From contig JAMZAV010000444.1 of the NCBI GenBank assembly GCA_024449915.1, forward strand, positions 372,001-436,000: a stretch of DNA of 64,000 bases. The letters are read 5' to 3'. Every line of letters starts with the position of its first letter. The stretch's first letter is position 1. The notes under the pieces were generated by a model that was not told the origin of the DNA, searched no databases, and saw only the letters and a program-made list of their open reading frames with translations. Positions 57,160 through 64,000 of the stretch are shown here, one piece after another. The DNA is from Sweltsa coloradensis. Taxonomy: Eukaryota; Arthropoda; Insecta; Plecoptera; Chloroperlidae. Position numbers and translations under genes: made by a program.

Positions 57160-57290
57160 ATTTTAAAACCTTTATTTGGAAGCCTTCCAACAAACTTTTT
57201 CAACTTTTTTTTTCAAAAGAGACTATAATACTATAACCTTAATGTCCATGTAAAATATGAACATTGTAGTCCCACCCGTCTGGTCAGAAT
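57160..57290 (-). repeat. Fragment of Helitron-like A/B interior
   Basis: TTTTTCAACTTTTT, ATAACCTTAATGTCCATGTA and TCCCACCCGTCTGGTCAGAA match the central unit of copies A and B. No element ends remain. Confidence 0.65.
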
Positions 57291-59967
57291 CGCGGGCCGA
57301 CGTATTAGATGTAAGTAGCAGTAGTAGCAGTAAGTAGTAGGAGTAGCTAACATCCTTAAAGTGATTTTGAGCATGTTTCAAGCCATTTTTTCACCAAGAA
57401 GGAATGGTCGTACCCCAATAAAATTTGGCATGTGTTGTCAGGTACCTAAATCCCCTCGATTGTGATAGTTTTCAAGTTCACATCACGTTACATGACGGCT
57501 GGGTAACACCTCGAAATCACCCCAACTCTGCTTGGTGTATAAGGTGCTTGAGTGTGTAGCGCACCGCGGCTTGGCTGCGGCGCCCTAACGGGCACCTAGA
57601 TACAAAGAGCATGCATGTATGGCTAATGAGTTGAAGTGATTATGCAGGAAAAAAAGTTTTAATGTTTAAAATACATGACTATGTTAACTAAAAGATAAGA
57701 CTATTTTTGACTTTCAGCACATAAAAAAAAATATATATATACAATCTGTGTCCTCTCGTATGATGGCGATTTGCAACAATTTAACTTTTATTACGAATTG
57801 GCGGTGACAAAAATCGAAACTGTGACTACCCGAATCATTCTCACACTTTATACATGAGCTACTTCTGCCGGTAAAATTGCGGTATAAAAAAAATAAGCTT
57901 TAATTTAATTATTTCTACAAAGAGCTAAATTTAGCAAGTTTATCGATACACCTCCGGATTTATGTTGTAACTCAACAAATCTTAAAGTATGTCTTGAATA
58001 TCTTACATTACCTCATGTTGTATGGAAATCAACACAGAAATTAAAAATCCATCTCAGCCTTACTGATATATTAAATTGAGAAACATCTCGTGTACTGTGT
58101 TATTGTTTTTATATTAAATAAATAAAAATCACTCAATATTTTGAGTACTTATAAAACACTTCCAATGACGTCTACCATAATCTCAACTGCAATGTATTCA
58201 CACGTTATAATGTTTAGCTCAATTACTTTTAGGAATTCAAACTGATCCTTCTCGGTTTCCATCGGTTTCGCGGCGACTTATATTTTGCACGAACTGTACA
58301 ATTACCACTCGCCGAACGCAGCTCGGGTGTGGGGGTGTCTATACTGTTAACGCGTACCGGGGTCTTCAGTACGCCTCGTCGGGCAAGTTTCCACCCCAGC
58401 GTTGAAATTAGTCAGGTAGGGTAGGTGCTTGGGCGGGGGTGGAGGTCATTATTTTTAATATTTCGGGGGGCGAGAGAGGAGGTGGCAATGGGAGTTTGTC
58501 ACGGCTTCATTCTGTGCAACGAAGTGGGAGCCAAATCTTGAGACCATTCCAAGTTACGGCCTGCGCTGGGGGACGTCATAGACGCAATGAGGTGAATCGA
58601 GAGGAGTTTACGCTGAAGTTAAGATAAGCAAAACGTGAATGCACCTTATATTCTGGTTATCATATGCATTTCAATGAGAGTTGATTGAGATTTCTTATTC
58701 TTTTTCTTGTAAAACGATGCACAAACATAAATGTATTCATTGATGAAGTAAAATGTCTATTATATAATTAGTTTTTGAAATTACTTTACAAATGATAGAA
58801 ATCAATAAATTTATCTTTACTATACAAATAATAAAAAGGAGCATGTAAATAAGTAAAAGTAGTTAATTACACGAACTATTATATATTTTTAAATAAAAAA
58901 AAAAATGGAATTGGCTTTTCAGTCGTCTCATATAGATGGAGCGGGAACAGACTGGTTTCGAGAGATGGACCAAAAGTTCTTCAAGGGGCTATTACCCAAA
59001 AAAACTAATTTTCCCCCTTAATCTTTTATATCTCGTAACTGGAATTTTAAAGACAATTTTTAATTTCTTTGATCGAAAAATTTCCGAAAATTTTGTTTTG
59101 GGGATTTTTTTAAATCGGCTATAACTCATACACACATGCATGTGGTTGGGTCCATCGGAAGGACGGTGTAACCCTGGTCACCTACAGGTTCCTCCACCAA
59201 CCCGCACAGTTCATCGGTGAGCCAGGTTTGAGATAGAATACTCGTAAAACCTCTTTCTTAATCGAAGACGGGACCTATCTTCCTCTACACAGCTACATCT
59301 GAGCCACCTTGACAAGAACATAATAAAATTAAACTTTATTATAAAACATTCAAGTATCTATAATCTACAAATATTGGCCAACATAATATTTCACAGAGTA
59401 ACTTTTGTTTACTGAAACTAGGATCCATCTTGAAGTTTAAGTTTTAACACGCAAGTTCACAAAACAAACCCCAAACCTTTTAAGCCAAAGTGCGTTTAGT
59501 GCGTGATACCATCTAATTCTGCGGTCCCAGACAATTTTAGAAATGAAACTCTCCCGTCAGTAGTCCCTGTTTATAAACTACCCCCCTCCCCCCTCTTCCA
59601 GACGAAGGTAAGCACGCACTTCTTCGAAATCAAGCCGTAAAAAATGCCTGGGTTTAGTAGCTGTTTCACGCAAGCGGAAGACATATTGGTTCGTGAGAAT
59701 ATTTACGAGAGAGTAATAAAAATATATAATCTAAACAAATATTTATAGCTTAGATAACCAGGGAAAGAATGAAAAGGTAGAGAAATATAAAGAAAGCACG
59801 GTTATACGGCAGTAAAAAGAGGGAGCAAAGACACTTAATCAGCAGATTCGCGAAGAAAAAGACAAAAATAAAAGAACACTTTTCTTCCTTGCTTTCAAAT
59901 CTCAATGTTTGTGTGGTGCCGAGTGTAAAGAGGGATTCAAAAATTAAGAATATATTAAAATCAGCAC

Positions 59968-60120
59968 ACATTTGGTGGAGGTGCCGGGTATGGCTGGATG
60001 ACGATATCTCCCCCAGGGTCACCAAACACATTCTATATCATCCTTGTTGAAGGAAAATGAAAATTTAAATTCAAGTCAATCGGAGGTCGTGTTCGGTTTT
60101 AATCGTGTGATGTGACACTC
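59968..60120 (+). repeat. Dispersed GGTGGAGGTGCCGGGT repeat
   Basis: TTTGGTGGAGGTGCCGGGTA, CCCCAGGGTCACCAAACAC and AAGTCAATCGGAGGTCGTG occur in the same order as at 8318-8480. Confidence 0.6.
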
Positions 60121-60274
60121 ACATAAACGGACGTTACGGTCAGAAAAATAAAGCTAAGTTAGTGTAGGAACTAAGAAGTGTATTTTACGCGCTTGTATTT
60201 ACACAACAAACCAAGTGAATTTAAAGGATGATATTTAACCTCGGAGAATCAGCACGGCATATAACCTCTGCCAC

Positions 60275-60315
60275 CCTCACCTACCCCCCCGCCACCCCCC
60301 CCCAACCCCCCTCAG
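60275..60315 (-). other. G-run cluster, G-quadruplex candidate
   Basis: The plus strand has four or more C runs of 5-9 separated by 1-4 bases, so the minus strand meets the simple four-G-run pattern. Confidence 0.5.
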
Positions 60316-62488
60316 GCCGACCTCACTTCTTCAAGATCTCGTTAATGTAGGATTAGAAGATTAAACGTAAATTAGCCTCGCGACATTTCTACCCCATTGC
60401 TTCACACCCAACCCAATACCAAGAAAACCTTCATTACATTTGCCCATTTTGCATTTATAGTCTTTTTTATTACTTCTCCCGCTGGCGCATACCTAAAATA
60501 ATTACAGCTCTGTACTCGGATGGAATTGTTAAACCTCTGCTGTGGGAGTCGGAGTATACACAGAAAACACACGAACTGCACTACGAGTGAAATACAACCC
60601 GGTAAATCACAACACTATAATACACTAACGTTCTCCTATACCGTCCAAACAAAGCCATACCACGTATTTAATTAATTTGTTACACAACATAAAAAATTCA
60701 TGTGTGCTTATAAAGGCGGGGAATTAATATAATATTAAGCTCTTGTAGCAGAAAGGGAAGCAGTAAACTATTAAATGGTCTGGCTTATGTTCTAGCATAA
60801 GTAAGTGCGGAAAGTGGGGAGTGAACGCGTGGATAAATTATTACCTCAGCCCTCCCTGTTTTTGTCTCCCAGCTCTAAGTTCAACTTGGTTCAACTGGGT
60901 TTTGCAAGTGTTTCATTTGTTAGGACTTAGGGCTACTTAGGTTTCCTTGTAACTCAAGTCGTTCGCAGTCACTGACAACGAATGTACAGTACCCACTTTC
61001 TTCACCATAATATAGTATTATAGTTTTGCGTCTATTTATGGGTTTAATAATATCCAGGATGGCCAAAAAAGCCGAAAAAAAAAACAAGTAGGCTGAAACT
61101 GTCCGAGCTGAGTTTTATTTTGTGTATTTTTATGGGCACGTACAAAAACAGAGTAAGAGCGAGTACTCGTGGATGACTCGTGCCCAACCACTAGGTCCTT
61201 CTTCTCCCCTTTTTTTCTTCAAATACCGATCTCTGGTTGGACATATTCGAGCCTAGATGGCGTCGGTACCGACGGGGTTGGCTCGGCCAGCTTTAAATTA
61301 AACGTACTGAAATTCAGTGATGTTACTTTGTGGGTACATTCTAAATACGAATTTATTTATAAGCAAAATCAGAGTACTTTGAAACGTTGATTTCAATTTC
61401 ACCAAGATATAAAAAGATCAAAACGAATAGATGTATAAAAGTAGTACATTAAACTTACATCTCATACTGCTTTGCGAATACCATTTCAAGAACCACAGCA
61501 TCCAACAGGTCTTCCAGTTCGTTAAGTCGTTACGTTTTTTCGCCAACATCACGAAACATAAGTTGCCATCTAATACCAACCTAACATAAAAACCATATGC
61601 TGGCAACTGGGACCGACCACTAGCAAGCATTTCAGCATTACATCCCTCGTTAGTTCATTTCTTAATCGCTACCTAGTTATACCAGAATTCCGTTTAAATT
61701 CTGCTTTTCCTGTTCACAGAACCGGGATTAATATTTGCAAACCATGTATATATAGAGATAGCAAGAGACTTGGGTCCTCCCCATCCCATCCCAATCTAAT
61801 CATTATTCAAATAGACTATAGAGATAGCAAGCAATTTCCCTCTAAAGCTGAGCCCAATTAGAGTTCTTCTGCATGTAATGCGTGCGGGCAGATTGGCCCT
61901 CACAAAGCAGAGTGTGGTCCGATTGAGAGATGGTCTCGCCAACCACAGCTTGGTTGTCTTGTCGACTCGAAACAAGCTCGCTCTATCATAGTACTCACAA
62001 AGCTCTAGCTCTCATCATAAAACATCCTATTAAGATTCAATGATGCGTTCACCCACTGGGCGAACCGTTTCGTGGATTTATGTAATCTAGGGCTAATAAT
62101 ATACAGAGATTGAAGGTGTAGAACATGTTAGACAAGGGGGTGGGATGCAACTGCTGTACAAACAGAACAGGTACAGACGAGGGAGGGTAGAGGGCATGTA
62201 TAAAACAATACGAGGATAATATACATATCATAACATTATTACCGGGTATATAGCTTTAAACATCTATGTTTATAATTTGAAGCTGCATGTACTGAACCTA
62301 TCGTGAAAATACTTATAACAGGATATACGTTAAAAAAATATAAAAATTAAAATAAATGCTAATCAACAATAACAATGTCAATAATCGGCAATGTTGCTCC
62401 ATGGTATTACAATGCCACAGTAACAATTATTCGAGAAATACCTTCTTTTACTTTAATAATATAAAAAAATATTATTTGAATAAATTTT

Positions 62489-63088
62489 TTGGATGAGCGT
62501 AGCGAGCGAAGCGAAGATTCCATTTCACTACACTGGAGAAAAAAATCCGGAACGTTTTTTTTGTTTCTGTATTTTTGTCTGTCTGTTAACACGATTCCGG
62601 CTAAACCGATACTCCGATTGCGATGAAATTTTATGGAGGCCTTCGACCTTCGAATTCTCTGAACTAAGAACTGCCACGTTTTTGAGTGCAATCGAAAAAT
62701 CATTTCTGATGAAAATCGCAATTTTACGATTTTTTTCGATTTTTTTTAAAAATTTCTTCGACTTATAACTCCTACATGCTTTATCCGATTGTAATGATTT
62801 TTTCACAGAACCTTAATTGTATGAATTGATATATTCGTGTGAAATTTGAGCGTAATCGAATAATTATTTCTTATAAAAATTTCAATATTACGATTTTTTC
62901 CTTTTTTAAAATTACGATTAATTAAAAAAAATAAGTTAATTTTTTATTTAATTTGATTTAATTTAAAAAAAATTTCAACAAAGTTCTGATTTTTTCACAG
63001 AACAACAGAAAATCCACAAAACACATGGCAGCTCAATTCACCAATTACGCTCATCCAACAACGCGGCGGGACTTAAGCGTTTTCCTAG
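62489..63088 (+). mobile_element. Helitron-like non-autonomous element, copy D
   Basis: Starts TTGGATGAGCGTAGCGAGCG and ends CGCTCATCCAACAACGCGGC.. AAGCGTTTTCCTAG followed by T. 600 bp with one central unit (CATGCTTTATCCGATTGTAA to TTCGTGTGAAATTTGAGCG). The sub-terminal CGCTCATCCAA is the exact complement of the 5' start. Non-coding. Confidence 0.85.
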
Positions 63089-63165
63089 TACAAAATATTA
63101 AGAGTCAATTAACTGACTTAGTCACATAACTGATTTTCAGTGGGGGAATTTAATTTAAACGCTGA

Positions 63166-63235
63166 CAAAGCCAACCCTGTCGTTGTCGACGCCATCGAAG
63201 AACGAAAAATCGCCAATCAGAGAAATAATTTTAAA
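63166..63235 (+). repeat. Dispersed repeat with AAGCCAACCCTGT
   Basis: AAAGCCAACCCTGTCGTTG, then GACGCCATCGAAGAACGA and GCCAATCAGAGA. It is the best preserved copy of the family also at 22737, 34581 and 61225 (reverse). Confidence 0.6.
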
Positions 63236-64000
63236 TAGGAAACACCATGGACGATCCACCCACGGTCGACACCAGAATCTCGGAACAATCTTAGAATATA
63301 TCATGTGCTTCGTTTCTAGGCAGGGTCAAAGGTCACCGTTATTACATTTCAATAAAAAAAATTATGAATACAAGTTCATATCAGAAAAAATGTCAAGTCT
63401 TTTGCATGAAGCGGGATTCGAACACTCAACATTCTGCACTGCCATTTAGCCACACAAATCCAACAAATAGCGGTCTTTCTACAAACAAACATGCCTTATC
63501 TGTGGATTGTAATGTCTCTTGTATGCTTCTTCATGTCACCCTTAAATCAATATTTCCAATCCTAAAAATATCTTATTTGCTACAAACTCCTCGGATTAAT
63601 TTATTGAGTGTAATAATAACATCCATGATTGATATAATTTGCTTTTAATCTGTTGGTCGTCTGCACATTACGCCCCACAGTGAGATGATGGGAGTATTTG
63701 GCTCGCTACTCTAGGACAGTTTGTCGAACCCTAAGCTGGTAATCAGATCGTTGTAATTCGGCAGACAAGGGGCTGAGCTTTCGGTCAAGCTGTTGGTCAA
63801 AGCTGCTGGCAGCCTCTGGACGTGACTATCGTCGGGAAATCAATGAGATTATTGCGCGTTACGAGTGGGTTGCGTGACAATATTACAAGATAAACAGTCA
63901 CAGTTGTAATTAGGGTTAAGTCAATGTCAACCCAGTGCAAATGTTAGCATGTTGGCCATTGTGTTCGTTACTTTCTGTAATCAAGGGCGAAGAAGGGAAA
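63236..64000. other. Non-coding end of window
   Basis: A reverse B-box-like sequence (GCGGGATTCGAACACTC at about 63411) suggests another tRNA-derived repeat. Otherwise nothing recognised. Confidence 0.4.

Larger units (their letters stand above)
56388..62488. other. Non-coding stretch with repeat fragments
   Basis: Includes a fragment of the Helitron-like A/B interior (57160-57290), reverse tRNA-like heads at 57800-57872 and 59215-59320, a dispersed repeat at 59968-60120 and a C-rich tract at 60275-60315. No gene supported. Confidence 0.45.

Noticed and set aside
61459..61530. Minus-strand frame LNELEDLLDAVVLEMVFAKQ with a GTAAGT donor
   Set aside because: No acceptor with a pyrimidine tract and a stop a few codons upstream; too short to support.

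Overview
The window looks like animal genomic DNA, most likely from an insect. It is AT-rich, the genes are split into short exons with GT..AG introns, and most of the rest is decayed repeats. Both recognisable genes have clear insect-style relatives. The exact order is uncertain; a large, repeat-rich genome such as a hemipteran's would fit, but nothing here proves it.

Two plus-strand protein genes can be reconstructed from family similarity and matching splice phases. (1) 426-12350 is a Notum-type carboxylesterase, a secreted Wnt deacylase. Its 5' exons lie outside the window. Nine exons are visible, including a 40-bp micro-exon that carries most of the nucleophile-serine motif. One expected internal exon (the IPYC...WSG region) could not be found. 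(2) 18750-28897 is a secreted PI-PLC X-domain protein. Its six exons join in frame to 447 codons plus stop; exon 2 lies inside a long intron and was recovered from splice phase and motif.

28.9-64 kb has no gene I can name. It holds a roughly 324-bp tandem array (31.7-33.4 kb, with a diverged last unit to 34.35 kb), the 3' end of a LINE (37.3-38.2 kb), many tRNA-derived SINEs, a 409-bp near-perfect hairpin (56 kb), small tandem duplications, a CpG-rich block that could be a first exon (41.6-41.85 kb), and three weak candidate orphan exons (40.2, 46.5 and 54.9 kb).

The most coherent repeat story is a family of non-autonomous Helitron-like elements. Five copies with both ends (22.8, 62.5, 33.4, 9.7 and 5.96 kb) start TTGGATGAGCG and end in a hairpin AACGC..GCGTT followed by TTCCTAG and a host T. 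Sub-terminal inverted repeats lie just inside the 3' hairpin. One copy interrupts the tandem array, so sister units give the empty site: it went in between A and T with no target duplication. Two other copies sit inside hAT-type elements with 8-bp duplications, both in Notum introns. A sixth element at 13.06-13.38 kb has the same layout but a different sequence.

The end of the Notum coding sequence is also the first unit of a degenerate tandem repeat that continues about 650 bp beyond the stop codon.
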